DNA of 7,018 nt from NCBI GenBank assembly GCA_015486095.1, contig WFSK01000152.1, positions 1 to 7,018 on the forward strand. Direction: 5' to 3'. A model generated the notes under the pieces. It did not search any database and was not told the origin of the DNA. It worked only from the letters and a program-made list of their open reading frames with translations. Origin of the DNA: Thermotogae bacterium (GTDB taxonomy: Bacteria > Thermotogota > Thermotogae > B3-G13). Positions 1 to 6,040 of this stretch are shown piece by piece (position 1 is the first letter of the stretch; each line of letters opens with the position of its first letter). Made by a program: the position numbers and the translations under genes.

Positions 1-2285
1 AAGAATACAGGCAGAGGATAAGAGAACAGTTGAAGGCGCTCGGTTCTTCGTGTGATTGGCGACGTGAGAGATTTACGCTCGATGAAGGGCTCTCCAAGGC
101 AGTTACTAAGGTCTTTGTGGAGTTGTACAAAAGGGGTTTGATATATAGAGGAGATTATGTAGTGAACTGGTGTCCCAGATGTGGAACCGTTCTTTCAAAC
201 GATGAAGTCGAGTACGAGGATGTAAAAGGCAGTCTGTATTATATAAGGTATCCGATAAAGGATTCAAACGATCACATCGTGATAGCCACGACTCGCCCTG
301 AAACCATGCTCGCCGATACGGGGGTCGCATTTCATCCCTCAGATGAAAGATATAAGCGATACGAAGGAAAATATGCGATACTTCCTCTTGTCGGTAGAGA
401 ACTACCGATATTCTCCGATAAATATGTCGATCCCTCCTTCGGTACGGGTGCCTTGAAGGTAACCCCCGGCCATGATCCAAACGACTTCTTGTTAGGGCAA
501 CGTCATGGTTTGCGGATCATAAATCTACTTGATTCGGATGGAAGGATCAACGAAAATGGGGGAGAATTCAAGGGGCTTGCGGTAAAAGAGGCAAGAGAGA
601 AAGTAGTCGAAGCACTCAAATCTAAAGGTTATCTCATCGATGTAAAGGACTACGTTCATTCTGTGGGGCACTGTTACAGATGTCATACGGAGATAGAACC
701 CGTGGTATCGAAGCAGTGGTTCGTTAGGATGAAGCCGCTTGCGGAAAGGGCAATGAAGGTGGTAAAAGAGGGGAAGATAAAGTTCTATCCACCTCGCTGG
801 GAAAAGGTCTATTTCAATTGGCTGGAAAATATTCGCGATTGGTGTATTTCACGGCAATTGTGGTGGGGACACAGAATACCTGCCTGGTACTGCAGAGATT
901 GCGGTCATATAACCGTATCTGAAGATAAGGTTCAGAGATGTGAAAAGTGTGGTTCCACGAACATCTATCAGGACGAAGATGTGCTGGATACATGGTTTTC
1001 TTCTGCATTATGGCCGTTTTCCACGCTCGGCTGGCCTGAAAAGACACCTGAGTTGGAATACTTTTACCCGACGTCTTTGCTGGTAACTGGCTTTGATATC
1101 CTATTTTTCTGGGTCGCAAGGATGATAATGCAGGGACTGGAATTCATGGACGAAGAACCTTTCAAAGATGTATATCTCCATCAATTGGTCCTGGACAAAT
1201 ACGGAAGGAAGATGTCTAAATCGCTTGGGAACGGTATAGATCCCCTTGACGTTATAAATAAATATGGAGCGGATGCCCTCAGATTTACCTTTGCATCTCT
1301 CGCAGCCCAGGGTAGGGATATCATATTGGACGAGAAGAGGATAGAAGATAACAAGTTCTTCGCCAACAAGATCTGGAATTCTGCGAGGTTTACGCTTATG
1401 AATACGGAGGATCTGGACAGGACATTCGTTCCGAAGAGAGAAGACCTGGAATTGGCAGATAGGTGGATCCTTTCAAGGCTTCACAGGACTATATCTATCG
1501 TTACTCAGCATCTTAGTGTATACGAGTTCAGCGATGCTGCTAAGGCCCTCTATCAATTCGTATGGTCTGAATTCTGTGACTGGTATATCGAGTGTTCCAA
1601 GATAAGGTTGTATGGAAAGGATGAAAATAAAAGACGGGTTGCCCAATACGTTCTCTTCAATTCTCTTGAAACCATACTCCGTCTCTTACATCCATTCATG
1701 CCCTTCATAACGGAAGAGATATGGCAGAACTTCGATATGCCGATAAGATCCGTTATGATAGCCAAATGGCCAATACCGGATTCCTCTTTTATAGATGAGG
1801 AGGCAGAAGGGAAGATGCAAAAGGTGATAAGGATTATAAAGACTATTAGAAACATAAAGAGCGAGCTCAACATACCTTTGAAAGTAAAGGTAGATGCTGT
1901 GCTAAGCCCTAAAAACTATACGATAGCCTCTCTTCTGAACTCGAAGATGGAGGTGATTTCTGCCCTTGCAGGGGTTGTCCCCAAGGATTCAAGTGAGGAA
2001 GATTCGAGGGCCAAGGCCTCTGGCATCGTGGATGAGGAGATAGAGGTTTCGCTATTGTTGAACGAAGATATAGACCTGAGCTACGAAAGAAAGAGACTGA
2101 ATAAAAGACTCGCTAAGTTGAGTAAAGAGATAGAGTTCTTTGAAAGGCGGCTGAAGAATGAAAAATTCATTGAAAATGCTCCGAAAGATGTTGTAGATGA
2201 AGTCAAGCAGAAGTTGAAGAGTTATGATTCACAATATAAAAGAGTAAAGTACATATTGGAATCTTTGAAGGAAGGTATTTCGTAA
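1..2285 (+). CDS. valS: Valyl-tRNA synthetase, 5'-truncated by the window edge
   Basis: Class I aminoacyl-tRNA synthetase that charges tRNA-Val in the cytoplasm and hydrolyses mis-acylated Thr-tRNA-Val. The frame is open from base 3, giving about 760 visible residues; full ValS is usually about 870-890, so roughly the first 110-120 residues, including the HIGH motif, lie upstream. A TTG at 30 is internal, not the start. In order: a CDWRRERFTLDEG block; a zinc-type CPRC (171-182) paired with CYRC (672-683); the editing domain with TTRPET (288-305) and HDPND (471-485); a C4 zinc finger CRDC (891-902) and CEKC (939-950); the DTWFSSALWP block; KMSKS (1209-1223); the anticodon-binding domain; and a charged C-terminal coiled coil (about 2076-2270), a ValS hallmark. 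TPGHDPND has Gly where I expect Ala. The stop is TAA at 2283-2285, three bases before the next gene. Identification is firm; only the upstream part is unseen. Confidence 0.97.
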   Translation, partial: EYRQRIREQLKALGSSCDWRRERFTLDEGLSKAVTKVFVELYKRGLIYRGDYVVNWCPRCGTVLSNDEVEYEDVKGSLYYIRYPIKDSNDHIVIATTRPETMLADTGVAFHPSDERYKRYEGKYAILPLVGRELPIFSDKYVDPSFGTGALKVTPGHDPNDFLLGQRHGLRIINLLDSDGRINENGGEFKGLAVKEAREKVVEALKSKGYLIDVKDYVHSVGHCYRCHTEIEPVVSKQWFVRMKPLAERAMKVVKEGKIKFYPPRWEKVYFNWLENIRDWCISRQLWWGHRIPAWYCRDCGHITVSEDKVQRCEKCGSTNIYQDEDVLDTWFSSALWPFSTLGWPEKTPELEYFYPTSLLVTGFDILFFWVARMIMQGLEFMDEEPFKDVYLHQLVLDKYGRKMSKSLGNGIDPLDVINKYGADALRFTFASLAAQGRDIILDEKRIEDNKFFANKIWNSARFTLMNTEDLDRTFVPKREDLELADRWILSRLHRTISIVTQHLSVYEFSDAAKALYQFVWSEFCDWYIECSKIRLYGKDENKRRVAQYVLFNSLETILRLLHPFMPFITEEIWQNFDMPIRSVMIAKWPIPDSSFIDEEAEGKMQKVIRIIKTIRNIKSELNIPLKVKVDAVLSPKNYTIASLLNSKMEVISALAGVVPKDSSEEDSRAKASGIVDEEIEVSLLLNEDIDLSYERKRLNKRLAKLSKEIEFFERRLKNEKFIENAPKDVVDEVKQKLKSYDSQYKRVKYILESLKEGIS

Positions 2286-2288
2286 GGC

Positions 2289-2621
2289 ATGCGGTATGTT
2301 GCATTGATCATATCTGTGTGGTTGATAATAGCCGGTTTTCTACCCATATCTTCGAGCTACCAGAGTACGAATGGCATGGTATGTGGAGGAATTATCTTAG
2401 TGATGAGCTTCTTGGCGATGAAAGAGGAAGTGAATTGGCAAAACATTACTGTAACTGTGATTTCACTGATGCTGTTGATATCTGCCTTTTTCTCCTTTTA
2501 CGCTTCTCATCCTCGCTGGTACGATTTTACATGGGGATGGATTTTGATCATCGATCTCGTGTTCTGCAAGGCATGCGAAAAGCGGCCACGAACGAACGCG
2601 AAGAAAAACGTTGGTAAGTAA
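2289..2621 (+). CDS. Small four-helix membrane protein, SPW-repeat-like
   Basis: A 110-residue hydrophobic protein of unknown function, predicted to sit in the cytoplasmic membrane. Four hydrophobic segments are visible at about residues 3-20, 29-44, 53-70 and 79-93, then a basic tail (94-110) that should be cytoplasmic. Residues 3-43 and 53-93 align without gaps at a constant offset of 50 (I8/I58, S9/S59, L12/L62, I14/I64, F17/F67, S23/S73, G33/G83, I35/I85), so the protein looks like a tandem duplication of a two-helix unit. This arrangement resembles SPW-repeat proteins, but the SPW tripeptide itself is not intact; the family call is an inference. A CKAC motif (93-96) ends helix four. The ATG lies three bases after the valS stop, and a purine-rich GAAGGAAGGT (2267-2276) inside valS is a rather distant ribosome site, so translation is probably coupled to valS. 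It is a real gene by placement and coherent topology; its role is unknown. Confidence 0.8.
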   Translation: MRYVALIISVWLIIAGFLPISSSYQSTNGMVCGGIILVMSFLAMKEEVNWQNITVTVISLMLLISAFFSFYASHPRWYDFTWGWILIIDLVFCKACEKRPRTNAKKNVGK

Positions 2622-2638
2622 ATGTGTGGATGAGTGAA

Positions 2639-2667
2639 TGGACAATTCAATCTAATCTCGATTTAAG
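2639..2667 (+). promoter_or_regulatory. Weak candidate sigma-70-type promoter before the ABC operon
   Basis: In the 76-base gap before the ABC ATPase, TGGACA (2639-2644, 5 of 6 to TTGACA) is followed after 17 bases by TTTAAG (2662-2667, 4 of 6 to TATAAT). A second possible -10, TCTAAT (2651-2656), has no good -35. This is the longest non-coding gap in the window, so it is the most likely place for an internal promoter, but the match is modest and could be chance. Confidence 0.25.
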
Positions 2668-2685
2668 GTTCGTGGCTGAATTCAT

Positions 2686-2691
2686 GGGAGG
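2686..2691 (+). promoter_or_regulatory. Shine-Dalgarno site setting a TTG start
   Basis: GGGAGG lies six bases before TTG at 2698 and decides the start of the ABC ATPase. The nearby ATG at 2684 reads only four further codons before TGA, so it cannot be the start. The reading MIEAKNVTKIF from the TTG is the usual N-terminus of NatA-type ATPases. Confidence 0.8.
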
Positions 2692-2697
2692 AAAAAC

Positions 2698-3447
2698 TTG
2701 ATAGAAGCTAAGAATGTGACAAAGATATTCGATTCACGGAAGAAGGGGAGAATAGTAGCCGTTAACGATGTATCTTTTGAAGTTAGAGAAGGGGAGATCT
2801 TCGGACTTTTGGGCCCGAACGGTGCGGGTAAGACTACCTCTTTGAGGATGATATCCACCTTGATGAAACCAACTAAAGGCACAATAAGGGTTAATGGTTT
2901 CGATGTGGTGAAAGAACCGAAGAAGGTTAGGAAAGGGCTTGGTTTTCTCACGAGTGATATGAAACTGTATGAAAGCCTGACCCCGCGAGAACTTCTCATC
3001 TTTTTTGGTAGATTAAATCATCTGAGTGATGACGTTATAGAGCAGCGAACGGAGGAGATCTCTGAATATCTCGATATGAAGGAATTTTTGGATAAGAAAG
3101 TTGGGAAGTTATCGACTGGTATGAGGCAGAAGGCAGCGATTTCCATAAGCCTTATACACGATCCAAATGTCATAGTCTTCGACGAGCCGACGAATGGTCT
3201 GGATGTCATCACAGCCCATACCGTAACGGAACTCTTGAAAGATTTCAAAGAGCGAAACAAGTCGATACTCATATCCACTCACGTCATGAGCGTAGCAGAG
3301 AAGGTATGTGATAGGATCGGCATCCTGCTGAAGGGGAAGTTAAAAGCCGTGGGAACACTGGATGAATTGCGCGAACAATTCGAGATGACCGATTTAGAAG
3401 ATATCTTCTTCACTCTGGCGAGAGAAGATGATGAAATCCATGTTTAA
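2698..3447 (+). CDS. NatA-type ABC exporter ATP-binding protein
   Basis: Cytoplasmic ATPase subunit that should power the ABC-2 permease encoded next. The 249 residues are a normal length for this family. Motifs: Walker A GPNGAGKT (39-46), ABC signature LSTGMRQK (138-145), Walker B VIVFDEPT (158-165) with catalytic Glu163, D-loop GLD (167-169) and switch His195 in ISTHVM. The signature is LSTGM rather than LSGGQ, which is typical of NatA and related ABC-2 ATPases. At the Q-loop position the sequence reads GFLTSDMKLYESLTPRE, with no clear Gln; many NatA relatives have a similar GFLSGETGLYxRLT form. The C-terminal tail (about 225-249) is acidic and ends in TDLEDIFFTLAREDDE, the ending usual in this group. 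The start is TTG with a strong ribosome site. The 3' end overlaps the permease start by 20 bases, so the two are translated together. The substrate cannot be told from the sequence; Na+, drug, lipid or peptide export are all possible. Confidence 0.93.
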   Translation: MIEAKNVTKIFDSRKKGRIVAVNDVSFEVREGEIFGLLGPNGAGKTTSLRMISTLMKPTKGTIRVNGFDVVKEPKKVRKGLGFLTSDMKLYESLTPRELLIFFGRLNHLSDDVIEQRTEEISEYLDMKEFLDKKVGKLSTGMRQKAAISISLIHDPNVIVFDEPTNGLDVITAHTVTELLKDFKERNKSILISTHVMSVAEKVCDRIGILLKGKLKAVGTLDELREQFEMTDLEDIFFTLAREDDEIHV

Positions 3448-4630
3448 GGATTCGATGATAATAATGTGGAAAGAGTTCAAGATCCTCTTTCGTGATAGGC
3501 GTACGCTCTTCATGATGACTGTATTTCCTCTCGCCTTTTTACCCATTCTCTTCGGTTCCATAGGTTACTTCGCACGCATCTCAGAAAAAGCGAATACTCC
3601 ATCTGCCATAATAGTGGCTGTAAAAAACCCTGGGGCAGCTCCTTCGTTTATGAAGATCTTGCGATCGATGCCAAATGTATTCTTTTCGAATTCGGTTGAA
3701 CCTGTGAAAGACCTTCGCGATAAAAAGATACATCTGTATGTGGAGTTCGATAAAGATTTTGAAGGAAAGATAATGGAAGATGGAGCACCTTCGATAAAGG
3801 TATTCTATAATGGAGCCTGGGAACAATCACAAAATGCTCTCAAGATATTCGAACATATCATAGATTCTTACAAAGCTCAGATCCTCGATATACGTTTGGC
3901 TAAACGCGCTATAAGCAGAGATTACCTCAAAGTTCTCATTCCGATCTTTGTGGATAGATCTACTCCCCAGGAACGTGGGGGTTCCGTTGCTGCAATGCTT
4001 GTTCCATATTTCATAGTCATATATCTTTTCTCTGCCGCTCTCAGTGTAGGTTTGGGAACGACCACTTCGGAGAAAGAAAAGGGAACGATAGGTATACTCT
4101 TAGTGAATCAAGTGGATAGATCTGCGATAGTTTTCGGGAAGATCGTTTACATAATGGTCGTTGCTCTGATATATGTGATATTCACCTTCATCGGCATGTA
4201 CATCGCCTTGAAGAATCCTTCGTCTTCTATGATAATGGGAGGTAAGGCTGCACTCGGTAAAATAGGTTTCCTTGCCCTTGCTCAATTGTTTATTATCCTC
4301 TTGCCTTTGGAATCCATGATAGTATCCATAATAGTAGCCATAGGTACATTTTCTAAGACCGTAAGGGAAGCCACAGGATACCTCACCCCTTTGAACATCC
4401 TGGTGGTCATAGTGGGAATAGCGAGTATGATGGCCAACTTCAACGTGAGCTGGTGGACGTATTCGATACCTTTCGTTAACACGATCTTTGCTATGAAAGA
4501 CGTCTTCTTGAACCAGGTGAAGTTCACAAATTTTATCCTCGTTATCCTTACGAACTCCATAATAACGGTTCTATTCGTATTACTAACGGCCAGGATGTTC
4601 AACAACGAAAAGATATTGTTCAGGGTGTAA
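3428..4630 (+). CDS. ABC-2 family permease, NatB-like
   Basis: Membrane subunit of the exporter, 400 residues, the partner of the ATPase immediately upstream. Topology fits the ABC2_membrane_3 type: a cytoplasmic N-terminus with MWKEFKILFRDRRTLF, TM1 at about 27-47, a large extracytoplasmic domain (about 50-185), then TM2 about 187-210, TM3 about 236-261, TM4 about 279-306, TM5 about 320-337 and TM6 about 368-388. The loop after TM2 carries EKEKGT (215-220), the conserved E-x-E-x-G-T of ABC-2 permeases, and SIPFVNT (346-352) is another family block. The start is ATG at 3428, with ATG codons at 3431 and 3440 as alternatives; all lie within the ATPase gene, so translational coupling is likely. 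One permease gene is present, so a homodimer or an unseen second subunit is needed. The substrate is unknown. Confidence 0.92.
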   Translation: MMKSMFKDSMIIMWKEFKILFRDRRTLFMMTVFPLAFLPILFGSIGYFARISEKANTPSAIIVAVKNPGAAPSFMKILRSMPNVFFSNSVEPVKDLRDKKIHLYVEFDKDFEGKIMEDGAPSIKVFYNGAWEQSQNALKIFEHIIDSYKAQILDIRLAKRAISRDYLKVLIPIFVDRSTPQERGGSVAAMLVPYFIVIYLFSAALSVGLGTTTSEKEKGTIGILLVNQVDRSAIVFGKIVYIMVVALIYVIFTFIGMYIALKNPSSSMIMGGKAALGKIGFLALAQLFIILLPLESMIVSIIVAIGTFSKTVREATGYLTPLNILVVIVGIASMMANFNVSWWTYSIPFVNTIFAMKDVFLNQVKFTNFILVILTNSIITVLFVLLTARMFNNEKILFRV

Positions 4631-4670
4631 AAATGTGATAAACTCAATACTGTGATTTCAAACCTGCCGT

Positions 4671-4679
4671 GGAGGGGTG
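4671..4679 (+). promoter_or_regulatory. Shine-Dalgarno site fixing the DUF4382 gene start
   Basis: GGAGGGGTG with its GGAGG core six bases before ATG 4682. A longer reading from GTG at 4652 would add ten residues that include this ribosome site and would put non-signal residues ahead of the signal peptide, so the ATG is preferred. Confidence 0.82.
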
Positions 4680-4681
4680 AA

Positions 4682-5536
4682 ATGAGAAATATTAAAAAGT
4701 TATTTATAATACCTGTGTTTGTAGCTTTTGCGATCGTAGTGCTCATCGCCTATGGTTGTTTTATCGCAATTTCACCGAGTGTGGGAATAAGGATAACGGA
4801 TTCACCACCCGATCTCTCCGTGGTAAAGCACTTTTATATCGGCATAAAGGGCATAGAGATACAACAAAAACAGAGTGGAGTTTGGATGCCGCTCTTAACT
4901 ACACCTGTGTCGACGGATCTTGTATCACTCATCGGAGAGGCTCCGAAGTTGCTGGTAGATTCTACCCCCGTCGAGGAAGGCGATTACAGGGCATTGAAGA
5001 TCGAATTTACACCAACGGCTACGATAATATACAAAACCACTTCTGGGAGTGACAATGCTACTTTGAGTATTTCGGCGACGACTTTATCCTTCGATAGATA
5101 CATAAATCAGTATACCGAATTCATTCTGGATTTTGATCTCGGACGATCCGTAAGCGAAGGAAGCGGACCTTCTTTCGAGTGGGTGATGAATAAACCACCG
5201 ATGATCCACCTCTTCTACGGTGATGAAGTTGGAACGATAACGGGGAAAGTTGTACGAAGTAGTACTTCGACGAGCTATTCTACCTCGACTTATCTGGTCT
5301 TGAAGTATGGAACCGAAGTTATTTCCACGAGCTATGCAAACAAGCAAGTGAGTTCTACTGCTTCTACTACCACTTACAGTTTTTCGATGACGGCTCCTTT
5401 TGGTAGTTATACACTCGAATTCTACACATTTAGTAATAGTGGTAATAAAATATTTGCAACCTCCGTCCCTGTAACACTCTCTAATACCAATCCTAATGTG
5501 CCTTTAAAAAAACCGATAGATTTGACTGAATATTAA
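4682..5536 (+). CDS. DUF4382-domain secreted protein, probable lipoprotein
   Basis: Predicted envelope protein of 284 residues from ATG 4682. The N-terminus is a signal sequence: MRNIKK, then a long hydrophobic core (7-25) and Cys26 in IAYGC. This could be a lipobox, but Ala at -3, Tyr at -2 and the hydrophobic FIAI after the Cys are atypical, so an uncleaved membrane anchor is the alternative. Residues about 34-175 match the DUF4382 pattern: GIRITDSPPDLSVVKHFYIGIKGIEI, then a Trp-containing strand (SGVWMPLL), STDLVSLIG, and EGDYRALKIEF near the middle. The C-terminal part (about 183-284) begins GTITGKVV and looks like a small beta-sandwich (Ig-like or carboxypeptidase-regulatory-like). It is very rich in Ser, Thr and Tyr, with the unit STSY appearing twice. 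DUF4382 has no settled function; these proteins are usually exported. The gene starts 51 bases after the permease and ends 15 bases before greA, so it may be co-expressed with the exporter. Its link to it is inferred only. Confidence 0.82.
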   Translation: MRNIKKLFIIPVFVAFAIVVLIAYGCFIAISPSVGIRITDSPPDLSVVKHFYIGIKGIEIQQKQSGVWMPLLTTPVSTDLVSLIGEAPKLLVDSTPVEEGDYRALKIEFTPTATIIYKTTSGSDNATLSISATTLSFDRYINQYTEFILDFDLGRSVSEGSGPSFEWVMNKPPMIHLFYGDEVGTITGKVVRSSTSTSYSTSTYLVLKYGTEVISTSYANKQVSSTASTTTYSFSMTAPFGSYTLEFYTFSNSGNKIFATSVPVTLSNTNPNVPLKKPIDLTEY

Positions 5537-5539
5537 AGT

Positions 5540-5545
5540 GAGGTG
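5540..5545 (+). promoter_or_regulatory. Shine-Dalgarno site fixing the greA start
   Basis: GAGGTG stands six bases before ATG 5552. The upstream in-frame GTG at 5543 overlaps this site, so it is not a likely start. Confidence 0.8.
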
Positions 5546-5551
5546 TTTTCG

Positions 5552-6037
5552 ATGGCAGAGGAAGACATTATCTATTTGACGAAAGATGGTTATGAAACGC
5601 TGAGGTCGGAGTTGACTTCTTTGAAACACAAGTTGTTCGGTGAGATAGCCCAGAGGATAAGTGAGGCAAGGGAATATGGTGACATAACGGAGAACAGCGA
5701 ATACGAAGAGGCGAAAAACGAACAGGCGAGAGTGGAATCGAGAATACGAGAGATAGAATCTGTCCTTTCGAACGCTGAAATAATTGAAAGAGTAGAAGGA
5801 AACATAGGTGAGATCGGCATCGGGAGCAACGTGATCGTTCAAGATCAAGAGACCAACGAGATCTTAAAGTTGACGATCGTTACTCACCAGGAAGCGGATA
5901 TAGAAGCCAACAAGATATCGGATCTTTCTCCTCTGGGAAAAGCCTTGATGGGAAAGATAGAAGGAGAAACGGTGAGGATAAAATCGCCTTCCGGTGGGTT
6001 CATATTCTACAGGATATTAGGCGTGAATAGGGTGTAG
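5552..6037 (+). CDS. greA: Transcription elongation factor GreA
   Basis: Cytoplasmic factor that enters the secondary channel of RNA polymerase and stimulates cleavage of backtracked transcripts so that stalled complexes resume. The 161 residues are the usual length. Residues about 10-80 form the antiparallel coiled coil, beginning YLTKDGYETLRSEL. Its tip is GDITENSEY, with Asp44 and Glu47 in the positions of the acidic pair (Asp41 and Glu44 in E. coli GreA) that coordinate the catalytic Mg2+. The C-terminal FKBP-like domain (about 85-161) carries SPLGKALMGK (126-135). ATG 5552 is chosen because it sits six bases after GAGGTG. lysS follows after three bases; greA-lysS pairs are common in bacteria, so the two are surely co-transcribed. 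It is GreA rather than GreB given the short acidic tip and pairing with lysS. Confidence 0.96.
   Translation: MAEEDIIYLTKDGYETLRSELTSLKHKLFGEIAQRISEAREYGDITENSEYEEAKNEQARVESRIREIESVLSNAEIIERVEGNIGEIGIGSNVIVQDQETNEILKLTIVTHQEADIEANKISDLSPLGKALMGKIEGETVRIKSPSGGFIFYRILGVNRV
6029..6034 (+). promoter_or_regulatory. Ribosome-binding site of lysS inside the end of greA
   Basis: AGGGTG, in the last codons of greA, is six bases from the lysS ATG at 6041. Its location inside greA and the three-base gap suggest that lysS translation is coupled to greA. Confidence 0.6.
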
Positions 6038-6040
6038 GGC

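Noticed and set aside
1553..1873. A - strand frame of 106 codons opposite valS
   Set aside because: It is antisense to the conserved anticodon-binding part of valS and has no motif.
2318..2617. A second + strand frame of 99 codons within the small membrane protein gene
   Set aside because: It has a GTG start without a good ribosome site, a composition with no coherent topology, and lies wholly inside a better-placed gene that begins just after valS.
2635..2649. TGAAT-ggaca-ATTCA, a small inverted repeat in the gap before the ABC ATPase
   Set aside because: The stem is five mostly A/T pairs with no following T-run, so it is not a terminator, and too short to claim as an operator.
2677..2684. 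TGAATTCA, a perfect 8-base palindrome just upstream of the ABC ATPase ribosome site
   Set aside because: Such a short palindrome is expected by chance and has no partner site to suggest a regulator.
4282..4746. A 154-codon open frame on the - strand, across the end of the permease gene and the DUF4382 start
   Set aside because: It lies antisense to two well-supported genes and has no recognisable domain; its hydrophobic runs are what is expected opposite a membrane-protein gene.
4756..5052. A + strand frame of 98 codons within the DUF4382 gene
   Set aside because: It is out of frame with the domain-bearing reading, has no supporting ribosome site and resembles no known protein.
5262..5381. 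Low-complexity repeats (ACGAGCTAT at 5270-5278 and 5327-5335, and runs of Ser/Thr codons) that might mark a DNA repeat
   Set aside because: They are explained by the Ser/Thr-rich protein segment; the copies are too short and irregular to call a nucleotide repeat.
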